Origin: Lachnospiraceae bacterium UBA4338
Lineage (GTDB): Bacteria > Bacillota > Clostridia > Lachnospirales > Lachnospiraceae
Assembly: GCA_002393735.1 (NCBI GenBank)
Contig: DGTK01000017.1
Location: 173,847 to 237,846 of the forward strand
DNA: 64,000 bases
Direction of reading: 5' to 3'
A program made the translations under genes and the position numbers. The notes under the pieces are model-generated. The model was not told where the DNA came from and ran no database searches. It saw only the letters and a list, made by a program, of their open reading frames with translations. Positions 1 through 8,965 of the stretch are shown here, one piece after another. Each line of letters opens with the position of its first letter. The first letter of the stretch is position 1.

Positions 1-1351
1 TTAACTTATATAATCTCATTTCAAGGATGGCATTGGCCTGCTTCTCTGTAAAGTTAAGCAGAGACGCCATAACCTTGGATTCTTTGGACTTAAAATTAAT
101 ACCTAAAGTCTCGCCGTTAACCAGGCAGTTCTTCGCCATCTGTCTGTCTTTTGAGCCTCTTAAAATCTCAATAATCAGGTCAATTACATTGCAGGCTCTT
201 ATAAGACCTTCCTGGATTTCTTTTCTCTCATTTTCCTTTTCTAAAAGAGTTGTATATTTCCTCTTGTTAACTTCGTAATAAAAATCAACGCAGTTCTTAA
301 TAACGCCCTTAAGTCCCAGGATTTCCGGCTTATTATCAGCAATTGCAAGCATATTAACGCCGAAGGTATCTTCAAGTTTTGTCTTTTTATATAAAAGATT
401 TACAAAATTCTCGGCGTCAGCATCCTTCTTAAGTTCGATAACGATTTTAATCCCTTCTTTGGAAGACTGATTGGTAATATCCACAATTTCAGGAGCCTTC
501 TTGGAATCATAAAGTGCTGCCACATCAGATAAGAACTTGGATATATTCATACCTATCATGGTATAAGGAATCTCAGTAATAACCACATTGGTTTTACCAT
601 TCTTACCCTTTTCGATATCAACCTTTCCTCTTATCTTTATCTTTCCAACACCGGTTTCATAAATATCTAAAAGGTCGTCCTTATTTATAACTATTCCACC
701 TGTTGGAAAATCAGGCCCCTTAACATATTTCATTAATTCCTTGGTTGTGATTTCAGGATTATTAAGATAAGCCTTGGTAGCATCAATAACCTCGCTTAAG
801 TTATGAGGCGGGGTGCTGGTAACCATACCAACCGCAATACCTTCAGAGCCGTTAATAAGGAAATTAGGTATCTTACAAGGCAGAACCTCAGGCTCTTCTT
901 CGGTTTCATCAAAGTTAGGAATGAAATTAACCACATCTTTATCAAGATCGGCAAGGAAGCCTTCCTGAGTTACTTTTTGAAGCCTTGCTTCGGTATAACG
1001 CATGGCTGCGGCCCCATCACCTTCGATATTGCCAAAGTTACCATGACCGTCTACAAGTGGAAGTTCCTTCTTGAAATCCTGAGTCATTACAACCAGGGCT
1101 TCATATATGGAACTGTCACCGTGGGGATGATATTTACCCATGGTATCACCCACAATTCTGGCGCTTTTACGATATGGCTTATCATATTTAATGCCAAGTT
1201 CATGCATATCATACAGGGTACGCCTCTGAACCGGTTTAAGACCGTCTCTGACATCCGGAACGGCTCTTGATATGATAACGCTCATGGCGTAATCAATATA
1301 GGATTTCTCCATTACTTCACTATATTCTGTTTTAAGAATTGTTTCAGGCAT
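1..1351 (-). CDS. parC: DNA topoisomerase IV subunit A, C-terminus outside window
   Basis: Breakage-reunion subunit of a type IIA topoisomerase, which decatenates and relaxes DNA with the ParE-like ATPase encoded 21 bp upstream. The frame opens at an ATG at 1351 and stays open to the left edge, so about 450 N-terminal residues are visible and the C-terminal beta-pinwheel is cut off. The catalytic tyrosine is Y119 in AMRYTEARL. The quinolone pocket reads HPHGDSSIYE with S80 and E84, the wild-type pair at ParC numbering. The start MPETILKTEYSEVMEKSYIDYAMSV is the only plausible one. This could be a second gyrase A rather than topo IV; the S80/E84 pocket favours ParC, but the missing C-terminus would decide. 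Confidence 0.9.
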   Translation of the reverse strand, partial: MPETILKTEYSEVMEKSYIDYAMSVIISRAVPDVRDGLKPVQRRTLYDMHELGIKYDKPYRKSARIVGDTMGKYHPHGDSSIYEALVVMTQDFKKELPLVDGHGNFGNIEGDGAAAMRYTEARLQKVTQEGFLADLDKDVVNFIPNFDETEEEPEVLPCKIPNFLINGSEGIAVGMVTSTPPHNLSEVIDATKAYLNNPEITTKELMKYVKGPDFPTGGIVINKDDLLDIYETGVGKIKIRGKVDIEKGKNGKTNVVITEIPYTMIGMNISKFLSDVAALYDSKKAPEIVDITNQSSKEGIKIVIELKKDADAENFVNLLYKKTKLEDTFGVNMLAIADNKPEILGLKGVIKNCVDFYYEVNKRKYTTLLEKENERKEIQEGLIRACNVIDLIIEILRGSKDRQMAKNCLVNGETLGINFKSKESKVMASLLNFTEKQANAILEMRLYKL

Positions 1352-1372
1352 TACTTAAACCTCTTTTATTTT

Positions 1373-3304
1373 TTATACGTCAAGAACAGCATCTTTGGCA
1401 TGTTCATAAATAAAATCTTTTCTAGGCTGAACATCTGAGCCCATTAAAAGTCCTGTAGTTTTGCTTGCAAGAGATGCATCTTCTATTCTGACTCTCTTAA
1501 GATTTCTATTCTCCGGATCAAGGGTTGTCTCCCATAACTGCTGCGCATCCATCTCACCAAGACCTTTATATCTTTGAAGCGTGAAAGGTCCTTTATGTTT
1601 CTTTCTGTACTGACTTAAGGCATAATCATCATAAAGATATTCTTCCTTGCCCTTTGACGGAATTGCCTTATATAAAGGCGGCATAGCGATATAAACATGG
1701 CCTTCCATAATAAGCTCCGGCATAAAGCGATAGAAAAGCGTAAGAAGCAGCGTACAGATATGCGCACCATCCACGTCCGCATCCGCCATAATAATAATCT
1801 TATCATATCTAAGCTTACTTATGTCAAAATCATTGCCGTATCCTTCCGAGAAACCGCAGCCAAAAGCATTAATCATGGTTTTGATTTCTGCATTGGCGAG
1901 GATTTTATCAATGCTGGCTTTTTCAACATTAAGAATCTTACCTCTTATAGGCAAAATAGCCTGATATTTCCTGTCTCTTGCTGTCTTTGCACTGCCGCCG
2001 GCAGAATCACCTTCGACTATGAAAATCTCGCACATTGAAGCATCCTTGGATTCGCAGTTGGCAAGTTTGCCATTGGAATCAAAAGAGAATTTAGGCTTTG
2101 TAAGCATATTTGTTTTAGCCTTCTCTTCTGCCTTACGAATCTTTGCTGCCTTCTCAGCTGAAGAAATAATATTCTTAAGAGTTTCCAGATTTCTGTCAAA
2201 GAATAAAACAAGTTCATCACCCGCAACCTTGGATACTGCTTTAGCTGCATCCTGGTTATCAAGTTTGGTCTTGGTCTGGCCTTCAAATCTTGGAGAGGGA
2301 TGCTTAACACTTATAACACATACAAGACCTGATCTGACCTCAGAACCGGTGAAGTTGGCATCTTTATCCTTAAGAGTACCAAGCATTCTTGCATAGTTAT
2401 TTATTACCGTGGTTAAAGTAGTCTTAAAACCTGTAATGTGTGTACCGCCTTCAGCGTTGTAGATATTATTACAGAATCCCAGTACTTCTTCATGAAATTC
2501 ATTTACATACTGAAATGCGCATTCCACGATAATATCATCAGATGTGCCTTTGAAATATACGATATCGCTGGCTGTTTCCTTATCCTTATTGATATCACTT
2601 ATGAATCCTGACAAACCCCCCGGTTCATGATAAGTAATTTTCTCAGGACTTTCTTCTCTTTTATCCTCAAAGAATATGGTCAGTTCAGGATTAAGATAAG
2701 CGGTTTCATGAAGTCTGTTTTTGATATCTTCAGATTTAAATCTGGTCTTCTCAAATATGGTATCATCCGGCAAGAAATTAATGGTTGTACCGGTCTGGCG
2801 GCTCTTTCCGATAATAGGAAGCAGGCCTTTATCAAGTTCTATTGTTGGAATACCGCACTCATATTCATCCTTATAAACAAAACCATCTCTTTTGATGGTA
2901 ACTGTCATCTTCTTCGAAAGCGCATTAACAACAGATGAACCTACACCATGAAGACCACCGGCATTCTTGTAAATGCTGTTACCGAACTTACCGCCTGCAT
3001 GAAGCGTGGTAAATACAAGTCTTGCAGCACTGACACCTTTTTCATGCATGTCTACAGGAACACCACGACCATTATCTGATACAGTAGCAGAACCGTCTTT
3101 TTCCAGTGTTACATGGATTTCCGAACAATATCCTGCCATATGCTCATCTACTGAGTTATCAACTATTTCATATACTAAATGATTAAGACCTTTGGTAGAT
3201 ACAGAACCTATATACATACCAGGTCTTTCCCTTACTGCTTCAAGTCCTTCGAGGACGGTAATGGCAGAGGAATCATATACTACTTCTTCATCTTTCTTAC
3301 TCAA
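1373..3304 (-). CDS. parE: DNA topoisomerase IV subunit B
   Basis: GHKL ATPase subunit of the type IIA topoisomerase, 643 aa, partner of the ParC encoded just downstream. The N-terminal ATPase part shows RPGMYIGS, the EIVDNSVDE helix that binds Mg-ATP, and GGLHGVGSSVVNALS. The TOPRIM domain shows FIVEGDSAGGSAK, then IIIMADADVDGAHI. The C-terminus carries the QRYKGLGEM motif of GyrB/ParE. I chose the TTG at 3304 because AGGAGG lies six bases upstream; the in-frame ATG at 3337 would add 11 unconserved residues and has no ribosome-binding site. The distinction from GyrB rests on pairing with the ParC-like subunit. Confidence 0.93.
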   Translation of the reverse strand: MSKKDEEVVYDSSAITVLEGLEAVRERPGMYIGSVSTKGLNHLVYEIVDNSVDEHMAGYCSEIHVTLEKDGSATVSDNGRGVPVDMHEKGVSAARLVFTTLHAGGKFGNSIYKNAGGLHGVGSSVVNALSKKMTVTIKRDGFVYKDEYECGIPTIELDKGLLPIIGKSRQTGTTINFLPDDTIFEKTRFKSEDIKNRLHETAYLNPELTIFFEDKREESPEKITYHEPGGLSGFISDINKDKETASDIVYFKGTSDDIIVECAFQYVNEFHEEVLGFCNNIYNAEGGTHITGFKTTLTTVINNYARMLGTLKDKDANFTGSEVRSGLVCVISVKHPSPRFEGQTKTKLDNQDAAKAVSKVAGDELVLFFDRNLETLKNIISSAEKAAKIRKAEEKAKTNMLTKPKFSFDSNGKLANCESKDASMCEIFIVEGDSAGGSAKTARDRKYQAILPIRGKILNVEKASIDKILANAEIKTMINAFGCGFSEGYGNDFDISKLRYDKIIIMADADVDGAHICTLLLTLFYRFMPELIMEGHVYIAMPPLYKAIPSKGKEEYLYDDYALSQYRKKHKGPFTLQRYKGLGEMDAQQLWETTLDPENRNLKRVRIEDASLASKTTGLLMGSDVQPRKDFIYEHAKDAVLDV

Positions 3305-3365
3305 TTTTATCCTCCTAAATAAGGCTAAATATCCCAATAAGCCTTTTAGCCCAAAATACTAAATC

Positions 3366-3394
3366 ATTTTATCACAAAAAACTTAAAAATTAAA
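3366..3394 (-). promoter_or_regulatory. candidate parEC promoter (extended -10)
   Basis: On the minus strand the -10 is TAAAAT at 3371-3366, preceded by TGA as an extended -10. A weak -35 TTTAAT lies 17 bases upstream (3394-3389). It sits about 60 bp ahead of the parE TTG start. An inverted repeat TACATAA-N8-TTATGTA at 3424-3445 lies further upstream and could be an operator. Motif reading only. Confidence 0.45.
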
Positions 3395-3461
3395 GTAGAA
3401 AATACAAGGTATTGTGGTTTGATTACATAATAAATACATTATGTATACGAAGGACGGCAAA

Positions 3462-3492
3462 ATCAAAGCCTGCAGCATATTGCCACAGGCTT
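3462..3492 (-). terminator. likely recG operon terminator
   Basis: Just past the recG stop the transcript can fold AAGCCTG (3492-3486) against CAGGCTT (3472-3466) with a 13-base loop, followed by TTGATTTTG. The stem is short and the U-run is interrupted, so termination may be partial. Confidence 0.5.
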
Positions 3493-3497
3493 AAATT

Positions 3498-5474
3498 CTA
3501 ATTCATCTCTTCATCCGCAATTTGTTTTGCCAAAAACAGCATTTTACTGTCTGTATAAATGTCGGCGATTTTGAAAAGCATCACTCCGCTTTGCCTTACG
3601 CCGAGTACATCTCCGGGGCCTCTTAACCTTAAGTCCTCATTTGCTATATGAAAGCCGTCATTAGAATGATATACAACGTCCAGTCTTTCTATTGACTCAT
3701 CGGTTGGATTACAGTTAATAAACATACAGTATGACTGGGCATCGCCTCTTCCGACTCTTCCTCTTATCTGATGAAGCTGTGATAAACCGAATCTTTCGGC
3801 ATTCTCTATCATGATGACGGTTGCATTCGGAACATCAATACCAACTTCAATTACTGTGGTAGAAACCAGAATATCTATGTTTCCGTCCTTAAAATCATTC
3901 ATTATTTTGTCTTTGTCCTTAGCAGACAACTGACCGTGGAGGTACTGTATATTATACTTATTTCCAAATATTTCCTGTAATTCTTTTGAATAAGTAACAA
4001 CATCCTTTAATGATGTTTCATCTTCGTTTTCAAGCGCCATGGGACATATCACATAGGCCTGATGTCCTAAACAAAGTTCCTTATTTATTACGCTATATGC
4101 TTTTGCCCTGTCTTCTTTTAATAATACAGCATTTTTGATTGCAAGCCTGTTTGCCGGTTTATCAGGTATAATGCTGACATTAAGATTTGCATACAGCGCC
4201 TGTGCAAGGCTTCTTGGAATTGGCGTTGCACTCATAATGAGATTATGAATATTATTACCTTTATCACTAAGCTTTTCCCGTTGATTTACACCAAAACGAT
4301 GCATTTCATCGGTAACTGTAAGCGCAAGATTCTTTATTACAACATCATCTTCTATAAGCGCATGGGTACCGATTATAAGATTATATTCGCCGTTAGCTGC
4401 CTTTTCTTTGATTTCTCTTTTGTTTTTGGCACTTACCGAACCTGTAAGAAGGGCAATTTTAAGTCCTAAATTATATTTTTCATTATAATCTTCTATTGTT
4501 TTATAATGCTGATTTGCAAGAACTTCCGTAGGAGCCATCAGCGCTGATGAAAGCCCATTTGATGCTACAGTAAGTATTGCAATTAATGAAACCAGCGTTT
4601 TACCTGAGCCTACATCACCCTGAATCAGGCGATTCATCACAATTCCACTTGTAAGATCAGAAGTTATATCATTAATGGCACTTTTCTGACCAGAGGTAAG
4701 TTCAAAAGGAAGTTTCTCAATAAATCTTGTTACATCTGCAGTCTCTATAATCGAAAAATCTGATTTTTTATCAAGAAGTTCTTTCTTTTTTTCATTAATT
4801 TCCCTGAAAAATTCAAGGAATTCCTCAAAGGCCAGCCTGTTTCTTGCCATTCTTACATCGCTGTAGTCTTTAGGGAAATGAATAAGCTTAATTGCATCAT
4901 TATATGATATAAGTTTTGTTTTACTTAAAATATTCTCATCAAGCGTTTCATCAAGGGGAATGAATTCATTTAATGCTTCGTGGACATATTTAATCAAAGC
5001 CCGGTTTGTTACAGACTTTGTTAATGAATATATTGGATTAAGATTTTTGGTCAGGTTAATATAATCGTTATAATCATATATTTCAGGGGCGTCCATTTTG
5101 ACACTGGTACCCTTAACGGTTACTTTTCCGTAGAATACCTTCATGGTATTCTTCTTTAAAACTCTCGTTAAGTAATCCTGCCTGAAAAATGTAATATCAA
5201 CTTTCCCCGTATTATCAAAGCCCACGGCTTTAATAATATTCATTTTGGATGTTTTAATTAAGGATGCGCTCTGGAAAATAGTTAAATAAAGGGCAATTTT
5301 CTCCCCATCTTTAGCATCCTTAACCTCTTTTATGGGATTATAAGTGGAATAATCTCTTGGATAATAGTTTAATAAATCATAAATAGAATTTATATTAAGA
5401 CGACTTAAAGGGATTGAGGTTTTCTCCCCAATCCCTTTTAGCTTTTTAATTGATACTTCTTTAATATCTGACAT
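3498..5474 (-). CDS. recG: ATP-dependent DNA helicase RecG
   Basis: Branch-migration helicase for stalled-fork and Holliday-junction processing, 658 aa, close to the usual ~680. The N-terminal part includes a wedge/OB domain (about 50-150). The motor shows motif I GDVGSGKT (286-293), motif II DEMHRFGV (389-396), motif III MSATPIPR (about 415-422), and a C-terminal helicase half with VSTTVIEVGIDVPNAT and QIRGRVGRG. Motif II reads DEMH where RecG normally has DEQH. It is the last gene of a unit with yloU and the DAK-domain kinase; the kinase stop is 1 bp from the recG start. That order is typical of Firmicutes. Confidence 0.96.
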   Translation of the reverse strand: MSDIKEVSIKKLKGIGEKTSIPLSRLNINSIYDLLNYYPRDYSTYNPIKEVKDAKDGEKIALYLTIFQSASLIKTSKMNIIKAVGFDNTGKVDITFFRQDYLTRVLKKNTMKVFYGKVTVKGTSVKMDAPEIYDYNDYINLTKNLNPIYSLTKSVTNRALIKYVHEALNEFIPLDETLDENILSKTKLISYNDAIKLIHFPKDYSDVRMARNRLAFEEFLEFFREINEKKKELLDKKSDFSIIETADVTRFIEKLPFELTSGQKSAINDITSDLTSGIVMNRLIQGDVGSGKTLVSLIAILTVASNGLSSALMAPTEVLANQHYKTIEDYNEKYNLGLKIALLTGSVSAKNKREIKEKAANGEYNLIIGTHALIEDDVVIKNLALTVTDEMHRFGVNQREKLSDKGNNIHNLIMSATPIPRSLAQALYANLNVSIIPDKPANRLAIKNAVLLKEDRAKAYSVINKELCLGHQAYVICPMALENEDETSLKDVVTYSKELQEIFGNKYNIQYLHGQLSAKDKDKIMNDFKDGNIDILVSTTVIEVGIDVPNATVIMIENAERFGLSQLHQIRGRVGRGDAQSYCMFINCNPTDESIERLDVVYHSNDGFHIANEDLRLRGPGDVLGVRQSGVMLFKIADIYTDSKMLFLAKQIADEEMN

Positions 5475-5475
5475 A

Positions 5476-7110
5476 TTATTCTACAGAAATAATGTAATAA
5501 TAGATAGGCTGTCCGCCATATTGTAATTCAATATCAAGTCCTGAATACTTCTTAGCTATGGTTTCCTTAAATGCATCTGCATCTTCGTTAGATACATCTT
5601 CGCCATAATAGATGGTAATAAGCTCTGAATCATCATCAACAAGATTATCGATAAGTTCAGCAGTTACATCATTTATTTCCTTACCAACGGAAAGAATGCC
5701 CTTATCACCAATACCCATAAAGTCATCTTTATGGATTTCTTTTTCGTCAATTACTGTATCCCTTACAGCATATGTAACCTGACCTGTCTTAACTCCCTGT
5801 ACGCCTTCAGTCATTGCTGTTTCGTTATCAAGTGGAGCAATGTCCTCGATGAAGTTAATTACAGCTGTAATACCCTGAGGAATTGTCTTGGTCGGGATTA
5901 CGATAATATTCTTATCCTTTGTAAGGTCTCTTGCCTGGTTAGCTGCAAGAATAATATTCTTGTTATTAGGAAGAATAAAGATATTCTCAGCATTAACATT
6001 ATCTATGGCATGAAGCATATCATCAGTTGAAGGATTCATTGTCTGACCGCCTTCAATAATATAGTCAACGCCAAGAGATTCAAAGATTTCATTAATTCCC
6101 TTACCGGTTGAAACTGTAATGAAACCATATGTCTTCTTAGGACCTAAATCCTTAGGCTTCTCTTCTGTCTTTGTATCTTCCTTGCTGTCAGGAATCTTGA
6201 GGTTAACAATCTTAATATTATTAAGCTCGCCATACTTAAGAGCTTTCTGCATAACAAGACCCGGATCATTGGTATTAACATGGATATCAGCCTTCTCATC
6301 ATTAACAACTATGCTGATTGTATCACCAATTGATTCCATATATGCCTTGAAATCAATTTCATTCTTAATATTGAAATTACGAGAAAGATTAATTGTAAAA
6401 TCTACTTCATAAGCAAATTTAACTTCTACTTCCTTAGGTTCTTCTTCCTTCTTTGGTGATGACTGACCAAAGTTAAGATCAATCTTCTTGCCAATGAAAG
6501 CATCATAAGCACCTTCCATTAATGCCATAAGACCTGCACCGCCGGAATCAACAACGCCTGCCTGCTTAAGAACAGGAAGAAGTTCAGGTGTTTCATCAAG
6601 AACCTTGTTACCATATGCAATAACTTCCTGTAAGAATTTATTCATATCAGTAACGCCTGCTTCATTTAGTTCAGCAGCCTTCTTGTATATGCCGTTGGCA
6701 ACTGTAAGAATAGTTCCTTCCTTAGGAGCCATAACTGCCTTATATGCTGTCTTAACACCGTTTTCTGCAGCAAGTGTTAAATCTGGAACTGTAAGTTCTT
6801 CTTTTTCCAGTTTTGATATAACTTTTGTAAAGCCTCTGATAAGCTGGCTTAAAATAACACCTGAGTTACCTCTTGCACCTCTGAGTGATCCGGAAGATGC
6901 TGCCTTACATACAGCAGGAAGTGATGTATCTGTTAAAGATGTTAACTCCTTAGCTGCTGAAAGGATTGTAAGTGTCATATTTGTACCTGTATCGCCATCC
7001 GGAACAGGGAATACATTTAATTCATTAATCTTTTCTTTATTATTCTCTAAGTTCTTGGCTCCATAAAGAAACATCTTTCTTAAGAGCTCAGCGTTTATAA
7101 CGTTAGACAT
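5476..7110 (-). CDS. fakA: DAK2-domain (FakA/YloV-type) kinase
   Basis: Homologue of the ATP-binding subunit of fatty-acid kinase, which phosphorylates fatty acids held by a DegV/FakB protein. The N-terminal DhaL domain (about 1-200) carries the Mg-ATP motif PDGDTGTN (37-44) and SLRGARGNSGVILSQ (75-89). An acidic, Lys/Glu-rich linker (about 220-235) follows, then a middle domain and a C-terminal DegV-like region (from about 330) ending PIYYYIISVE. The length of 544 aa fits the family. It lies between an Asp23-family gene 17 bp upstream and recG, the conserved yloU-yloV-recG order. The substrate is inferred from family knowledge, and no FakB gene is in this window. Confidence 0.85.
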   Translation of the reverse strand: MSNVINAELLRKMFLYGAKNLENNKEKINELNVFPVPDGDTGTNMTLTILSAAKELTSLTDTSLPAVCKAASSGSLRGARGNSGVILSQLIRGFTKVISKLEKEELTVPDLTLAAENGVKTAYKAVMAPKEGTILTVANGIYKKAAELNEAGVTDMNKFLQEVIAYGNKVLDETPELLPVLKQAGVVDSGGAGLMALMEGAYDAFIGKKIDLNFGQSSPKKEEEPKEVEVKFAYEVDFTINLSRNFNIKNEIDFKAYMESIGDTISIVVNDEKADIHVNTNDPGLVMQKALKYGELNNIKIVNLKIPDSKEDTKTEEKPKDLGPKKTYGFITVSTGKGINEIFESLGVDYIIEGGQTMNPSTDDMLHAIDNVNAENIFILPNNKNIILAANQARDLTKDKNIIVIPTKTIPQGITAVINFIEDIAPLDNETAMTEGVQGVKTGQVTYAVRDTVIDEKEIHKDDFMGIGDKGILSVGKEINDVTAELIDNLVDDDSELITIYYGEDVSNEDADAFKETIAKKYSGLDIELQYGGQPIYYYIISVE

Positions 7111-7127
7111 GATTTTCCTCCTAAAGT

Positions 7128-7484
7128 CTATTCTGCCACGCGAACGCCTTCAACATAAACATTAACTGTTTCAACAGTAAGTCCTGTGAATTGTTCGACT
7201 TTATATTTTACTTCGCTCATAAGATTATTGGCAACAGCCGAAATACTTACACCAAAAGCAACAATAATATGCATATTAATGGTTAATTTGTTATTGTCCA
7301 GGGAAACTGTGATTCCTTTGGACATACTGTCTTTCTTAAGTAAAGAAGCGATTCCTTCTTTGGCATTAACAGATGCCATGCCAAGGACACCGTAGCATTC
7401 TAATGCAACATTGCCAGCAAATTGTGCAATAACATTATTGTCGATCATTATACTGCCCATATGTGTGTCAACAGAGCTCTTCAT
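7128..7484 (-). CDS. yloU: Asp23/Gls24 family protein (YloU)
   Basis: Small 118-aa Asp23/Gls24-family protein. These proteins sit at the membrane or envelope and have roles in stress or lipid homeostasis. Visible hallmarks are the DNNVIAQFAGNVALECYGVLGM opening region, the central LTINMHIIVAFGVSI strand, and the VETVNVYVEGVRV ending. The ATG at 7484 has GGAGGTG six bases upstream. It is first in the yloU-fakA-recG unit and divergent from rpmB. Molecular function is not established from sequence. Confidence 0.85.
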   Translation of the reverse strand: MKSSVDTHMGSIMIDNNVIAQFAGNVALECYGVLGMASVNAKEGIASLLKKDSMSKGITVSLDNNKLTINMHIIVAFGVSISAVANNLMSEVKYKVEQFTGLTVETVNVYVEGVRVAE

Positions 7485-7554
7485 AACTTACACCTCCATT
7501 AAAATATATTTAACATGCCCCTATTACAAATCTTTAAAACCCATAATCTTTATC

Positions 7555-7583
7555 ATTATATTCCTTTTTGGCTGAAATTACAA
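7555..7583 (-). promoter_or_regulatory. promoter of yloU-fakA-recG
   Basis: A perfect -10 TATAAT (7560-7555) lies 17 bases from a -35 TTGTAA (7583-7578) on the minus strand. This gives a leader of about 65 bases before yloU. It is back-to-back with the rpmB promoter. Confidence 0.6.
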
Positions 7584-7616
7584 GGAGCATAAATCTATAG
7601 AAATAATAAAAAGTTC

Positions 7617-7646
7617 TTGCATTTTGCCTTGGTCTTATGTTAATAT
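7617..7646 (+). promoter_or_regulatory. promoter of rpmB
   Basis: The -35 TTGCAT (7617-7622), an 18-base spacer and the -10 TAATAT (7641-7646) with an upstream TG (extended -10) precede rpmB. The predicted start near 7653 leaves a leader of about 80 bases. Confidence 0.6.
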
Positions 7647-7672
7647 CTTAATGTTGCGTGTATATAGAGATT

Positions 7673-7726
7673 TCACCTTAAGGTTAGGTGATTCGTATAC
7701 TAATAGATAATCGGACTAGGAGGTGA
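7673..7726 (+). promoter_or_regulatory. rpmB leader with alternative pairing to the ribosome-binding site
   Basis: TCACCT at 7673-7678 can pair with AGGTGA at 7686-7691 across a 7-base loop. It can equally pair with the identical AGGTGA at 7721-7726, which is part of the rpmB Shine-Dalgarno AGGAGGTGA (7718-7726). The two pairings are mutually exclusive, so the leader could expose or hide the site. The repeats are seen directly; the switch is inference. Confidence 0.35.
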
Positions 7727-7732
7727 CTTAAA

Positions 7733-7918
7733 ATGGCTAAATGTGAATGTTGCGGTAAGAATGTTCATTTCGGTAACAATGTATCACACTCACACAGACG
7801 TTCTAACCATGCTTGGAATTCAAATATCAGAAAGGTTAGATGTAAAGTTAATGGTGGTACAAAGACTATGCATGTTTGTACAAGATGCTTACGTTCTAAC
7901 GCTGTAGAAAGAGCATAA
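7733..7918 (+). CDS. rpmB: 50S ribosomal protein L28
   Basis: Large-subunit ribosomal protein, 61 aa, the normal size. It begins MAKCECCGK and ends CTRCLRSNAVERA. C4/C7 and C49/C52 form the four-cysteine set of the zinc-binding L28 type. SHSHRRSNHAW and NIRKVR are family signatures. AGGAGGTGA lies seven bases upstream of the ATG. It is monocistronic, with its own promoter and a strong terminator. The divergent partner yloU is its usual Firmicute neighbour. Confidence 0.97.
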   Translation: MAKCECCGKNVHFGNNVSHSHRRSNHAWNSNIRKVRCKVNGGTKTMHVCTRCLRSNAVERA

Positions 7919-7942
7919 TTCTTATTATAAAAACAAAAATTA

Positions 7943-7972
7943 AAGCTACCGGTAAACGGTAGCTTATTTTTT
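7943..7972. terminator. bidirectional terminator between rpmB and the J-domain gene
   Basis: A 9-bp stem AAGCTACCG (7943-7951) / CGGTAGCTT (7957-7965) with a 5-base loop is followed by a T-run on the plus strand. Reading minus, it is followed by TTAATTTTTGTTTTT. It can therefore serve both convergent genes. Confidence 0.88.
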
Positions 7973-7982
7973 TGCATTATTT

Positions 7983-8540
7983 TTAATTTCCACTTTTCAA
8001 AGATTCATATTCTTTATTTATCTTATCCAGGGTTTCGCTGTCTCCCACCCCGTTATCAGGGTGAAATACCTTAATAAGTTCTTTATATCTTTTCTTAATA
8101 TCTTTATCAGAACTTACACCCTTAAAGAAAGAAGTATCATTATCGAAATTATAATTAGTAGCAAGTTCTGCAAGCCTTCTGTTAAGAAGTTCTCTTTCTT
8201 TTTTTACCTGCAGCCTGTCTTTATCCAGCTGATTATAACTGCTTTCAATAATGGACTGTTTCTTTTGAAGAAACGCATTGTCTTTTTCCAGTTTTTGCTG
8301 TTTCTCTTCAATTTCTTTAAGTATTACTGATTTTTTTATTTCCAGCTCTTTTAATTCAGCCTGAGCTTCAGTAATCTTTTTATCCAATTCCTCTTCTTTT
8401 TGCTTAAGTCTTGCCCATTCATCTTCAATGTCGGCTCTTTCGGTCTTAAGATTGACATTCTCTTTAAAAAGCATCACCTTAAGTTCTTCTAATTCTTCAG
8501 GAGAATTGGCATCCCTTAATATACTGATAAAATTATTCAT
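7983..8540 (-). CDS. coiled-coil protein with C-terminal J domain
   Basis: 185-aa protein of unknown role. Residues about 17-128 are almost entirely charged heptads (Glu/Lys/Leu), a long coiled coil. The last 45 residues form a J domain with KRYKELIKVFHPDN, HPD at 160-162, and LDKINKEYESL as the closing helix. J domains stimulate the ATPase of DnaK-type Hsp70, so this may recruit DnaK to a coiled-coil partner. It lacks the Gly/Phe, zinc and substrate domains of DnaJ. It is last in a unit after an unknown protein, YtfI and GerW, so a link to sporulation or the envelope is possible but unproven. Confidence 0.75.
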   Translation of the reverse strand: MNNFISILRDANSPEELEELKVMLFKENVNLKTERADIEDEWARLKQKEEELDKKITEAQAELKELEIKKSVILKEIEEKQQKLEKDNAFLQKKQSIIESSYNQLDKDRLQVKKERELLNRRLAELATNYNFDNDTSFFKGVSSDKDIKKRYKELIKVFHPDNGVGDSETLDKINKEYESLKSGN

Positions 8541-8566
8541 AAAGGTTACCCTGTATGTTAAATCTC

Positions 8567-8965
8567 TTACTCTTCGTCTTCTTCAGGAAATGCTAACTTT
8601 GTTGCATCTTCATCATTAACAGGAATAGGCTTATTCTTCTGAGATATTCTGTCTACAATATCAGGAATAAGATCAAGAATCTTTGTCATGCTATCCTGGT
8701 TCTTAATATTAACAAGTCTTGTATGACCATCATGAATAACAAGTACAGCACTTGGTGTAACCTTACCGCTAAGAGCGCCCATACCGCCATTGCTGTCTTT
8801 ACCATTGGCAGAACCGGCACCTACACCAAAAGAAACATCAACCAAAGGAACAATAATGGTATCTCCAACCTTTGTTGCATCTCCTACAACTGTCTTGGTT
8901 GATAAGAATCCATCCATACCTTTAATTAAAGATTCAACTACCCCGTTAAAACTATTTTCTGCCAT
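8567..8965 (-). CDS. gerW: GerW family (YtfJ) sporulation protein
   Basis: 132-aa member of the GerW/YtfJ family, which in Bacillus spores is needed for normal germination. The sequence shows VGDTIIVPLVDVSFGVGAG, a Gly-rich stretch, GGMGALSGKVTPSAVLVI, and an acidic C-terminus. Its start lies 14 bp inside the preceding YtfI gene, which suggests translational coupling. The ytfI-ytfJ pair is a conserved unit in spore formers. The family also occurs outside spore formers, so it suggests but does not prove sporulation here. Confidence 0.85.
   Translation of the reverse strand: MAENSFNGVVESLIKGMDGFLSTKTVVGDATKVGDTIIVPLVDVSFGVGAGSANGKDSNGGMGALSGKVTPSAVLVIHDGHTRLVNIKNQDSMTKILDLIPDIVDRISQKNKPIPVNDEDATKLAFPEEDEE

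Noticed and set aside
803..1270. 155-aa plus-strand frame opposite parC
   Set aside because: Antisense to conserved ParC sequence; no ribosome-binding site or recognisable product.
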